A DNA stretch of 64,000 nucleotides from Rotaria sp. Silwood1 (Eukaryota > Rotifera > Eurotatoria > Philodinida > Philodinidae). Positions 35,801 through 45,112 of this stretch are shown in pieces; position 1 is the first letter of the stretch, and the number at the start of each line of letters is the position of its first letter. A program made the translations under genes and the position numbers. The notes beneath the pieces were generated by a model. The model worked only from the letters and a program-made list of their open reading frames with translations, searched no databases and was not told the DNA's origin. Location: assembly GCA_905250075.1 (NCBI GenBank), contig CAJNOP010000002.1:6375565-6439564 (forward strand), in the 5' to 3' direction.

Positions 35801-37006
35801 TATTTCGAAATCTAATTTTTAAAATTCTAGCTTAAACAATTACAAAGACAACTGAATATTGAAATTCAAAATGCCACTACTGCTAAACGTGAATTAGGTG
35901 AATATGAATTACGTCATGTACGTTTACAAGATGAAATAAATGCTCTTCAACGTGACAAAGATCATTTAACAAGTCATATTAGTACACTACAACAACAAGT
36001 AATGCTTTATCTTTTTTGTAAAAAATGAGCTAAGCGGAGTCCTGTTTCCCCACAGTTCATGACAGACATTTTTATTGAAACATCATAGACCATGGCAAAC
36101 GCGATTGTCAGATCGTTACAGATATTTTAGCAAGGCTTCCCCATCCACGTTACAGATTGTGATAAACGTTGTTGATATACAATCCAAGATAGTATATTAA
36201 TAACGTGTCATTGTAATATAAGAACTACTTTCTTCGAGGAAGAAACAACAGATTTCATGAGGCTTTAATGGGATCCCGAAAGTTTCACACAGGTTAAACA
36301 GATTCGCATGTATATTTTGATATTTAATAAAAATACGAGTAGCTAGGAGATCGAAATGACGATGCTTCATAGTAAGGATATGGACCATTGTTTCATTCAT
36401 ATCCACATCCTCTTTACATTGTTATTGTATTTCTAAGTGTAAATGTGTATTTTATTCTCTCATGTGCATATTGCCTAGACTGAGCTTCAAGATTGATTAA
36501 AAGTTGTAGCTCAAAAACTTCTTAAGATTTCATAAGACTTCAGAGTTGAAGTCTTTGATTTTTTTCCTCAAGTTCCTTATTGCACTTCTGCAAAGATTAA
36601 GTATGAAGATGGTGAAGAAATATGTCATAAAATAGATGGAATAAAACAATCTCTCTATGATTAGCAACAACAGCGGCATCATTTTTTTCAAATTTTTATC
36701 TCGCAGGGATAATACTAATAGTCTTTCTTTTTCATTAGATAAATTTTCTTAACTACTTAAATGCTGTCTTCTAAAAATATTTAGCTTGCACATGAAGAAG
36801 ATTTAACAAATAGTCTACGAATTGAAGTTCAAGAACTTGAAGATCGTGTCAAAGAAATTGATCGTCTTAAATCGCTGGAAGATTTAATACAATCTCAACG
36901 TTGGGATGATATATCACAAATGGCTCAAACAATGCAAACAGTTAGTCGAACTATGGCACGTGCTACAAGTCCAACAACAATACGCAAACGTGTGGAATTA
37001 CAATAA
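32842..37006 (+). CDS. Long coiled-coil protein with CPVC N-terminus (unrecognised)
   Basis: Exon 1 (32842-32963) encodes MSTVMMEKCPVCTAPM and ends in phase 2 just before an in-frame TAA, so it must splice. The frame continues in the exon from 34443 (RTSPTKQRLINSSTQSLETE). After an AT-AC intron (34560-34648) it resumes at 34649 (LRDQLNKNSTLLDRSLKTDR). Later exons are almost uninterrupted heptad-type coiled coil (LLEELDMLRRARETFEQEK, LEQQLNQNKDLNDEL, ELNTLRQELKSHDTRYNE, LRHTLRERTDALQMKDKD). Many junctions are phase 0, so exons start with Leu or Lys after GTA/AG. The last exon (from about 36785) ends TTIRKRVELQ and TAA at 37004-37006. The family is not recognised; a cytoskeletal or centrosome/cilium role is only a guess from the coiled coil. 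Intron 1 contains an EF-hand gene on the other strand. Confidence 0.85.
33002..33775 (-). CDS. Half-size neuronal-calcium-sensor-like EF-hand protein, nested in an intron
   Basis: This single-exon 257-aa gene lies wholly inside intron 1 of the coiled-coil gene, on the opposite strand. A Ser/Asn-rich N-terminus is followed by TGLTESKINELHREFLILS, typical of the NCS/recoverin/KChIP start. A perfect EF-hand loop follows, DKDGNNYLDFAEF (ligands at loop positions 1, 3, 5, 7, 9 and 12). NCS proteins normally continue with EF3 and EF4. Here the sequence becomes a low-complexity Ser/Tyr/His/Pro tail (SSYHPQSSERHAYVSSQY), so only the first EF pair is kept, its first loop degenerate. MGSIQT at the N-terminus fits an N-myristoylation signal. 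Function is inferred as Ca2+ sensing; the partner is unknown. Confidence 0.85.
   Translation of the reverse strand: MGSIQTTHNHHKRYRASSSTKSADNTKYRCVNRFRTTMRSITHRASSARNYQNSVSSSNNSIINNSSFTSPNTITTINSQIDTDPYLSDFDYRKLSTLTGLTESKINELHREFLILSHNGQLSYERYKALLETVPIPRTSEQLDKLARQTFTLFDKDGNNYLDFAEFIAAYMTMEKNELSLNDKTLHKESAISPVVHPTISSLTRQAAAYCSPHRTLNKTSYQPTYLPNNYSSYHPQSSERHAYVSSQYTVRQNGRI
34560..34648 (+). other. U12-type (minor spliceosome) AT-AC intron
   Basis: This 89-bp intron begins ATATCCTTTTT, the U12 AT-AC donor consensus. It contains TTCCTTAAC, the exact U12 branch-site consensus (34629-34637), and ends GTGCAC about 12 nt later. Splicing it joins TAT CT and G CGA in frame (ECLY-L-RDQLNK), continuing the coiled coil. 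No GT donor in the preceding exon would do this. Confidence 0.88.
36003..36784 (+). other. Longer intron of coiled-coil gene with possible gene debris
   Basis: An intron of about 0.8 kb, far longer than its neighbours. It contains a minus-strand open stretch (36197-36406; ATRIFIKYQNIHANLFNLCE) and a plus-strand run near 36550-36660 (KIKYEDGEEICHKIDGIKQS). Both look protein-like but are isolated, so they are probably decayed insert remnants. No clear inverted repeats were found. Confidence 0.4.
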
Positions 37007-37184
37007 AACTTAAAGACATATTTCCTTTCTCACAAAGACATTTCGGCTTTAGCTTTTTTTTGCAGGGTTTTTTCTAATTTAATTTTTCATAACTTCGGTG
37101 TGCGTGAACAAGTATATCTTTAGTTTTAGTTTGTCGCTTATATATCTTTTCTACATTGAAAAATTGAATGGTACAGCTTTGAAG

Positions 37185-40100
37185 TCAAATAACGTATAAG
37201 TCTAATTCAATACGGGTTAATAATAAATTACGTTGTTGCATTTGCCGCTGAATTTCAGAATTAAATAATGGTAATAAACGATGAGCTTCATCATTTGTTC
37301 TTTCAATATTATTTAATTGTTTTTCATCGGAAAGTAAATCATATTCACCATCAACTTTATCATTGAAATTGGTGCCACGTGTACTTTCATAAGATGCATT
37401 TTCATTATATTCAATATATTCTGTTGGAACTACTTTTTTAAGCCAATCACTAATACGTTTCATTTTGTATTGTTGATTCAGCGGTGGATGAGGTTGTTCA
37501 CGAAGTAGTGCACTACTTAATGGTTTAGAATAGGCTGGAACTAGAAAGAAAAAAATTTAATGAGAATATTTTATTTGAAATAATTTTATATTTCATTAAT
37601 ATCTATCTGAGTTATTCAAACAGCTAAGAATTTGTCTTGACATAATAAGATTCTTTGCAATTGACATCAATACAACCAATGACAAAATTTTTTGAACGAT
37701 CTCATAAACGGAATTATTTGGTTTTTTTTCAGAGTTGTGCTAAAAAAGACTGAATCTATGTGAATATAAAGAGGAGCCTATGAAGTACATTTTGATAACT
37801 AAAACTTTTTGCAAGCATATTTTCTATGATGCAGAGTGCCTATCTTACGACAAAAAATATACAATGTTCATGTAAATTCTTCATTATTTTTCTAATATGG
37901 ATAACTTTTCTTTTTAAATATAATATCCAAAAGAGTGTCAGACTCTACAAACCTTTGAAAAAGTGATCCTTCGAAATTGAAAAAATCTTTCGCGAATCTT
38001 CAGACTACCAACCATCGTATGCCATGTTCAACACTCTCGAATGCAACATTCGGAAAGAAAAACTAATCATATTGCAGAAATAACAGAGTTATATAAACAT
38101 TATGTGTTTTTCTTTGTAAAACAGACACATTACATCATTAACAATCTACTGTTAAAAACGTGCAATTATCAAAATGTAACTCTTATTCTCCCTTTTCCAT
38201 CTATATAGGTTCAGGTTTTTTAGAACAACTCTGCAACAAAAACGAACTTACGAGGGAAGCTCCCCAAGTGATAAATCGTTTTCGAGTTTGGACTCTATGC
38301 ATTAAGTAGATGCCAGTGAAGTATGAAAACCCCAAAAGGATACGTTCCCTTGGACCTTCCCTCTGAAATTATGACCATTTTAGCAGAATTTTAGCCTATA
38401 GCTAGGTATGTACCAACACATCGAACGATGTTATTTTGAGCTGAAATTTTGTCCACAGATAGGTATGCTCGTGGCTAGAATGCCCTGTAAATTTCAGCTC
38501 ACAAGAATGTTTTCTTCTCGAGATACTAAATTCCCNNNNNNNNNNGTTTTCATACTTCACTGGGATCTACTTAATGCATAGAGTCCGAACTCGAAAACGA
38601 TTTATCACTTGGGGAGCTTCCCTCGTTAGTTAAATAAATTTTGTCCAAAAAAACTCAACTATCCCAGATTGTTTTATGTTTAATTTTACTATGACTTAAA
38701 TTAATATTTCGGAGTAAAATCTTTTGTGTATATAAGATAGGCATTAGCTGTACTTTTGGCGCAAACAATCCATTAAAAGTCAACTATATACGAAAATTTT
38801 ATAAAAAACAAATGTGTTCAAAAAAAAAGCTTGATAGTGCAGCCCTTTGGAGGTAAAATGTGGAACTCACATGTGTTCTTCAGTCTTATTATACTAATAT
38901 AAAATACGTAACGTGAAAAGTCTCTAGCAGACTATAATGGTCTTTTAAGGATAATCGATCATCATAGAAACGATACGTCTTATTTATTTCAACATTTCGA
39001 ACAAAAATTTTTCCATTGCTTTGTTCCTTTTTTTTCGTATTCCGCTTTTCTTATATTTAACATTATCATTATTCTAACCATTAACAAATAAGTCTGTTAT
39101 ACATATCAATTATGTTTATAGCAGCTCCTCAACGCACTATTATATATTTCGACAAGCTTACAAACAGTAAAATTGATTACTTACTAAAGGTATAATTTGA
39201 TTAGTTCATGCTTTTTTATGTCGACCATATGACAACTGTGACAAATCAATACATCACTACTCATCATCCTTGACATCTTGAATATAAAACTTTTATATGC
39301 GCAAAAATCAAACACTGCACTATTTACAACACTCGAAAACGTATTTTAGTCATTCAAATTTCGAAGAAGACTTTAGAATGCTCTAGAATTCTCTAGATTA
39401 GTCAAGGTCTTTTTGTTAATGCTGTTCAGCATTTTTTCATCGCTAAGGAACTCAAGAAAAGTTTGACACCTGTTGTCCTCGGTGGCTAAAATCTGCCATG
39501 AGGGAAGACGTAAAACTACAACTTAAAACTTACGCTCATTGTTTTCTTCGAAAATATATATGGGTTTCACAAAATTTTGTCCAATAGTGTAGATAATCTC
39601 AATTGCAACCATCAATTAAATTTTCTTATTTTGTAATAATTACATTCTCTACATTTCTAAAAAAGACACCATTATAGTTAGATTCCTTTTTTTTTCGAAT
39701 ATCTCTCAAAGTATATTGAGTACATCATATGAATAGACAGACAATAAATGCTTTTTCTTTTCTGTATGGAGCTTAAATTAAACACTTGTAACTCATATTA
39801 TTAAGATATGTGAAATCTTATGAAAAAGAAAATATAGTTACGATTCTTGAGATAATACTTGCCTCTATTACTCTGAATATCTTGTCGCATTTGTTTAGCA
39901 AGCATTGCCGAAAGATGTAAAGGATCATTTGAACCAAGTGCTTGTTTACATGATCGAGCAGATTCCGATTGTCTAAAACTACTATTACTATTAGTTCGTG
40001 TACGTGAAGTACGATTTATTGAAGGTATTGTTGAGGGTCGTATTTGTGACTTAAAAGATAATGCACCATATGATTTAGTTGTAAAAGGACGTATATAAGG

Positions 40101-40740
40101 AAGATTAGACATTTTTTCATTAGCTGATTGTTGTCGAGCAAGTTTTAATTGTTCAGCTTTTGTCGTTCGAACAGGAATACGAGCTGATCGATGTTGCATT
40201 GGTTTTGTTTTTGTTCTTGATTCTTGAACTTGTTTAATATACTGAGAAAATGATGGTGGACGAATTGAACGTGGATTATATTCATCATTCTGTTGTCGAT
40301 ATGTTGATTTACCTTCATCAAATAACTCATCAATAGATTCATCAATATCAGCTTCTGCTAAATGACTAATAGTGCACGGTATTCCATGTAAATGTTTATT
40401 AAAAATATATAAATCAAGGTTAACATGTTTAGATTTATATTCTTCTGATTCATTAAGGAGAGCTGAAGTACTTTCTTTAGAACTTGATGAATGACTATCA
40501 CGTGAATGTTGATCATCATCGATTTCATTTTTATCATGAGTACTTTTTGATGAATTTGAAATAGATAAAAGTGATATGTTTGTTCGAATCGAAAGATCAC
40601 TATCCCATCGTTTTTTACTTCGATCTAATTAAAATATTTTTACAAGAAATGAAAAAAATAAAGAAAAATTATTATAGTTTACCTTTGAATATTGGTGCAA
40701 ATGGTTTGATTGTTGTTTGTCGATGGTAGTCTTGTAACAT
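37185..40740 (-). CDS. Unrecognised 391-aa Ser/Arg-rich protein with GC-AG intron
   Basis: Three exons join exactly in frame: 40683-40740 (MLQDYHRQTTIKPFAPIFK), 39863-40624 and 37185-37540. The middle exon is Ser/Asp-rich with a bipartite-looking start (RSKKRWDSD), then YIKQVQESRTKTK and a basic stretch RTSRTRTNSNSS. The last exon carries MKRISDWLKKVVPTEYIEY, an acidic linker and a helical end (SEIQRQMQQRNLLLTRIE). The second intron has a GC donor (AG|GCAAGT), runs 37541-39862 and contains a MITE and a 10-N gap. I recognise no family. Strong basic and Ser-rich composition with a C-terminal amphipathic helix suggests a cytoskeletal or nuclear adaptor, but this is a guess. Confidence 0.72.
38251..38625. 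mobile_element. MITE with 80-bp near-identical TIRs and TTA duplications, containing an assembly gap
   Basis: The left TIR (38251-38330) and inverted right TIR (38546-38625) differ at only two or three positions; both start CGAGGGAAGCTCCCCAAGTG. TTA flanks each side (38248-38250 and 38626-38628). A 3-bp TWA duplication is typical of PIF/Harbinger elements, so this is tentatively a Tourist-like MITE. The run of ten N at 38536-38545 abuts the inner edge of the right TIR, as expected if the hairpin defeated sequencing. High arm identity suggests recent activity. It lies in the GC-AG intron. Confidence 0.85.
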
Positions 40741-40898
40741 TCTTTCAACATACACACAAATCAATCATAAACATAATACAAGAACAACATGAAAACACAT
40801 AACAATCTTTTCTTTTGTCTTCATTAAGAAAAGAAAAAAAAAATAATATGAAGAAAGAAAATGAGATTCTGTCTCGTTTGATTGTTTTTTCTTTTTTC

Positions 40899-41222
40899 TT
40901 AACTACCAAGCCAATACAATATTGTTATAAGTACACCAATTTTGATCCATTGTTTAAACATTGCGATAAGTGTCGAAAATGTTGAAATAGCTATTAATAA
41001 ACCAACAATTGTAATCAAAGAATTGCTTTTTAAAAGCCAATAGAAAAAATGAATAAATGCATGATATGTTGAATGATTAAATAAAACATTTGTTAAATGA
41101 AGTTTTTCAATAAATAATCCACCAATAAAAACAATTATTGCATTTATATATTCATGACATTTAATTAGAATATAAATAAAAAGAATTATAAACAACCAAA
41201 ATACAAGATGAACGAATATCAT
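40899..41222 (-). CDS. Possible small multi-pass membrane protein
   Basis: A 107-codon intact frame with about three hydrophobic helices: LVFWLFIILFIYILI, INAIIVFIGGLFI and SLITIVGLLIAISTFSTLIA. The intervening segments are His/Asn/Lys-bearing, and the chain ends LITILYWLGS. It lies on the same strand as DXO, about 170 bp beyond its stop. I recognise no family. AT-rich DNA readily gives hydrophobic frames, so coding status is uncertain, though the regular spacing of the helices and the clean start and stop favour a real gene. Confidence 0.45.
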   Translation of the reverse strand: MIFVHLVFWLFIILFIYILIKCHEYINAIIVFIGGLFIEKLHLTNVLFNHSTYHAFIHFFYWLLKSNSLITIVGLLIAISTFSTLIAMFKQWIKIGVLITILYWLGS

Positions 41223-41389
41223 TGAGAATAGAAAATGTAACGCGCTTAGTTGCTTTCTTTTTATTCAAAATTTTTATTGCTTAAATATCAAAAATTATTT
41301 CAAATACATTAATGATACAGAAAAACACATGAATAGAAAATTCACAAAAATATTTTTGTTTTATTATTTTATCAGACTAAATTTCTTTT

Positions 41390-44300
41390 TCAAGAAAATT
41401 CATTTATAAACCAATCAGGAAGAAATTGATATTGTTGTTCATTTGTTATACGCCATTTGATTTTTTTTGATTTTGGAGAATAATAGAATAAATATACATC
41501 CCTAGAAAATAAATTTATATTTAATAAAAAGAACAAAAAAACAATTTTATTTACCTATCTTCATATGACCAATCTTTTGTAATTGTTCGTCGAACAAATG
41601 AACAAAATTCATCAAGAAATGACATAAATGCACTAGCACTCCATGTTTTCTAAAAAATGAAAAAACAACTTTTTTTTTATTAATTATCTTGTGAAATATA
41701 AATATTTACTGCTCGTATTTCTATATCTTTTACACCAAGCGGTTGTAAACATTCAACAACACCATAATCATTTCGAAAACCAAGTAACATATGATTAATA
41801 CCAGCTAAAAAACATTGTTGCCACCTAAAATATTTTATGCACTATTTAATAACTTATATCTCCTATTTACCATTTCGCATATTTTCGAGAACTAAAAATA
41901 AAAAAGAGAAGAGAAAAAAAATTAGTACAGTATTCGATATAAAAAGAAGTTAATTAATAGCAGCTCAAACTCAAATACTATGTTAAATAAAATTTTATCA
42001 AAAATACATAATTTGCAGCGCGAAGTTTTTTGCAAAAAATATTCATTCATTTTTCGATCACTTAAAGCAAAATGTGAAACAAATTTTTAGTGGATCAATT
42101 TTGTTTACTCTAGAAAACGTGCTATTGGATTTTGCATGATAGATTTTAAATATATTGTATCTTTAGAAGAAGTTTTCAAATACTAGGCTTTTTTTAACGA
42201 TGCCGATTTTTATAGAAACAAGCTCCTTAGTGGAAATGCATGAGTAAGATTTCGTTCAAATATCAGTGCTCTACAATACTATTGAGTTGAAACTGTTCCC
42301 ATACTGATAGTTGTTCAATCTTATCTCTGAAGAAAAATCTGAACATGTATTCGGAAAATAGTGAAAAATTCTGATTCTAATTAGTTGCCGTGTAGTAACT
42401 GAAAAATGAACGAATATTTTGTAGCAAGACCTCCGTGCGATAGGCTATTTGCAAAACTATGCTCTTTTGTAAAAATAAATATTTAAGTAAGTAACGGATA
42501 AACAGACATTCACTAAGCTAATAAAACCTAATCCAAACTCATCTATTCAAGATTTTTCAACCTATAAAAAAAAGTGTATGTTGAAGCTTTCGATGAGAAG
42601 TTCAGATGGCTCAGCAAAGTAGATCATTTGAATTTCCATCAAGGATAGTATGTCGTAAAAAGTTTTTAACTTTTAACACTCATGATATTATTTTGCTAGT
42701 CTTTGCTTAAATACTCAAATGGTACATAGTAAGATTATTGCTACGTTGTAAATTGCAATCGAAATTTCGACTAATTTCATTTATTCATCTGTTTCTTCCT
42801 ACATATTGTTGAATTAAATATTCTATCGTTATTATAAAAAAGAAACTTAAGTATTAAAATCCAAGTCAAATTTTTCATAGTTTTTCAATCATCTATGAGA
42901 TCTACTTACGAAGCCGTATTTAAATCCAGCAAATGTTTAGCATAAGCAATTTTAACTTCAACATAAGTGCCTTGTTTTTTTTCTTCACCATATGTTGAAT
43001 TCAATGTGCATGCATCTATTTCACAACTATATAAAAGTATATGACGACCAAGTGTAGCTTTATTCATTGTGGAAAACATTTTTTTTGGTGACGGAATCAA
43101 TGGTGGATTATCTGATGTAATATAATCTTCAAATTTATGACCCCAATATTGCATACGTTTTTCAATTGGAGTTGGTTCATTTTCAATTTTTAATTCTGTT
43201 TCTGTATGAAAAACTGACATAAAATGACAACCTTTCCAACGTATAATTCCTATACGCCAATCAAGAACTGAATCAAATAATGATGACATTATTTTACGTA
43301 ATGTTCCACGCCATGATAAAAAATCAAAAGTAAATCTAAATTTTATCATAATTTAAAAAAAGATTTTCAATACAGAATGTTCCAAAAGTTCGAACAAAAA
43401 AAAATTAAACGTAAATAATTCCTCATCAATTGAAGAGATTTAAATATCTCTTTTACACCTTGATAACATATTCATTAAACTTTTTAGATATAGTATCTGT
43501 GTGTATAAAAATCACAATTAAAATAGTTTTAGTGATGGTAAAATTTGAGTTGTGCTATTACTGTAAAATGAAAGCCACAAGTTGAATACAACAAAAATAT
43601 ACAAACTGAATTTTGTAATAGAACCACATGTAAGCGTTGTTATGAAGGTGTGACTGTCGAAAATCGACGATGTACTAGAAGGTCTACAGCAAGTACTGAA
43701 GAAAAAGTCAATGAAGTTAAAGATGCATGTGAAAATGAGCCAAAATCAAGTATTCGATTCATTACACAAACAACATACTGAATTATGACGAAACATTTTT
43801 TATTAAAGTCTTACAAGGTACAATTTGTACAACAGTTCTACGAAGAAGAGTTACATAGATTAAATGCTTGCTCCTGGCTCATTTTTACAAGCGTTATTAG
43901 CTTCATCAATCTTTTCTTTAGTAATTATTCTATAGTCTTTCAAAATTCGACTCCTTCATCTCCAGAAATTTTGGACTGTGTCACACTGAGTTTGGGACGA
44001 ACTCAACGAGCTCAATTCAGAACTCTATTGTTTTCTGACAGTATTGGTCACAAAATTCCTGAAATATGTTGCTAATGAAATATTTAGTACTATTTAAAGT
44101 TTGATTTTTTTTACGTGTAGAAACTTTATCTGAAATATATTGAATAAAACTTTAGCGAATATGTGATCGAACTGTAAAAAAATATTTAAAGTCTTTGAAT
44201 TACTGAGGAACTAATCATGTTTGCTTTCATGGTTCGAACATTAAGAACATTCTGTAGATGACGTCTTTACTTTTTATCAATAAATAATTCATTTTTATGT

Positions 44301-45112
44301 CGAAGAATCCACCACATCATTGAATCAAGTGAAGCTGGTGGTTCCTAATAAAACAAAAAAAGTTTAGACTTAATAGAAAATATTTCATAACAGATATAAA
44401 AATACCGACTTTTACATCAAGATATTCAGCACCAATATTAAGATCAAAATGAACTCTTTTTTGTTCAAGTGGATAAATTAATTTTTTTAAATATCGATAA
44501 TCTTCTCGACATCGTGTTCGATCAGCACGATCAGCAGTTGAAAAATATCCAATTTCTTTTTGAGAAAATGATACACGCATTGTATGATATCGACGCCAAT
44601 AATCAACAATAATTTCAGTTGGTGAAGAATATGATTCAGGAAATTGTAAACATGGTAAAAGAACTAATGATAATTGTTGTTTATCATCACGTTTCAGTGG
44701 TAATTGAACTGGTGGACAAACTATTGGTAAATTATGAGTTTCTTTCTTTTGACTAACTTTTTTAATTTCTTTTTTATTTACAACTAACACTTTAGAAGTA
44801 TTATTTTGTTCTTTAGAGAATTTTTCTAAATCTTCTTCATAATCATCACTTGATAATGGTACAGATGGTGGTTCAAGTTCAAGAAATAATTCAGATGACT
44901 GTGTACTTTGTGATATTTCACATGGAGTTAATTTAAGACTAGAAGCATGTGGTGACGGAATTTCTACACAAAAACCTTTCGGTCGACCACGGCCAGTACA
45001 ATCATCTAATGAATAGAAATAAAATATTCAAAAAAAAAATAAACTTTTTCTAAAAATTTTTAAACAACTTACAGAAAGATGTCGATTGCCAAGATTGTGG
45101 AGATTCACACAT
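41390..45112 (-). CDS. DXO: DXO/Rai1-family decapping and 5'-3' decay nuclease
   Basis: DXO removes incomplete or non-canonical caps and degrades the RNA. Start MCESPQSWQSTSF (ATG 45110-45112) splices to an N-terminal region holding GRGRPKG, an AT-hook-like core. Later exons give QLPLKRDDKQ, IGYFSTADRADRTRCREDY, FTFDFLSWRGTLRKIM and YWGHKFEDYI. The metal-binding motifs follow as CEIDA (ExD) and YVEVK (ExK). A 21-nt micro-exon (41871-41891) encodes SRKYAKW and joins to WQQCFLAGINHMLLGFRND. The last exon ends QFLPDWFINEFS with TGA at 41390. All catalytic acidic residues of the fold are present, so activity is expected. Two long introns hold a foldback (42008-42463) and a transposase relic (about 43619-44075). 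The AT-hook is not usual for the family. Confidence 0.93.
42008..42463. repeat. Foldback element in DXO intron
   Basis: The left arm at about 42008-42065 contains AAAATATTCATTCATTTTTC. The right arm at about 42385-42463, reverse-complemented, contains AAAATATTCGTTCATTTTTC, with GC-bearing flanks GCAGCGCGAAG / TCGCACGGAGG. The arms are about 50-60 bp and diverged. No coding capacity and no clear target duplication were seen. Confidence 0.65.
43619..44075 (+). pseudogene. Mariner-type (DUF4817-like) transposase relic
   Basis: In one frame the plus strand reads CKRCYEGVTVENRRCTRRS, TASTEEKVNEVKDACENEP and KSSIR. This resembles the linker and HTH region of mariner/IS630 transposases (pattern: SVED, GRP, S-ENVE-V). 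After an in-frame TGA it continues KSYKVQFVQQFYEEELHRLNAC, resembling the PYKIQLVQEL...D..RR...C segment of the same proteins. The second HTH helix between them is missing and the catalytic part is not recognisable. It is a dead fragment inside a DXO intron, opposite in orientation to the host gene. Confidence 0.65.

Noticed and set aside
36197-36406. 69-codon minus-strand frame in a coiled-coil gene intron
   Set aside because: Isolated, no partner exons and no recognised domain.
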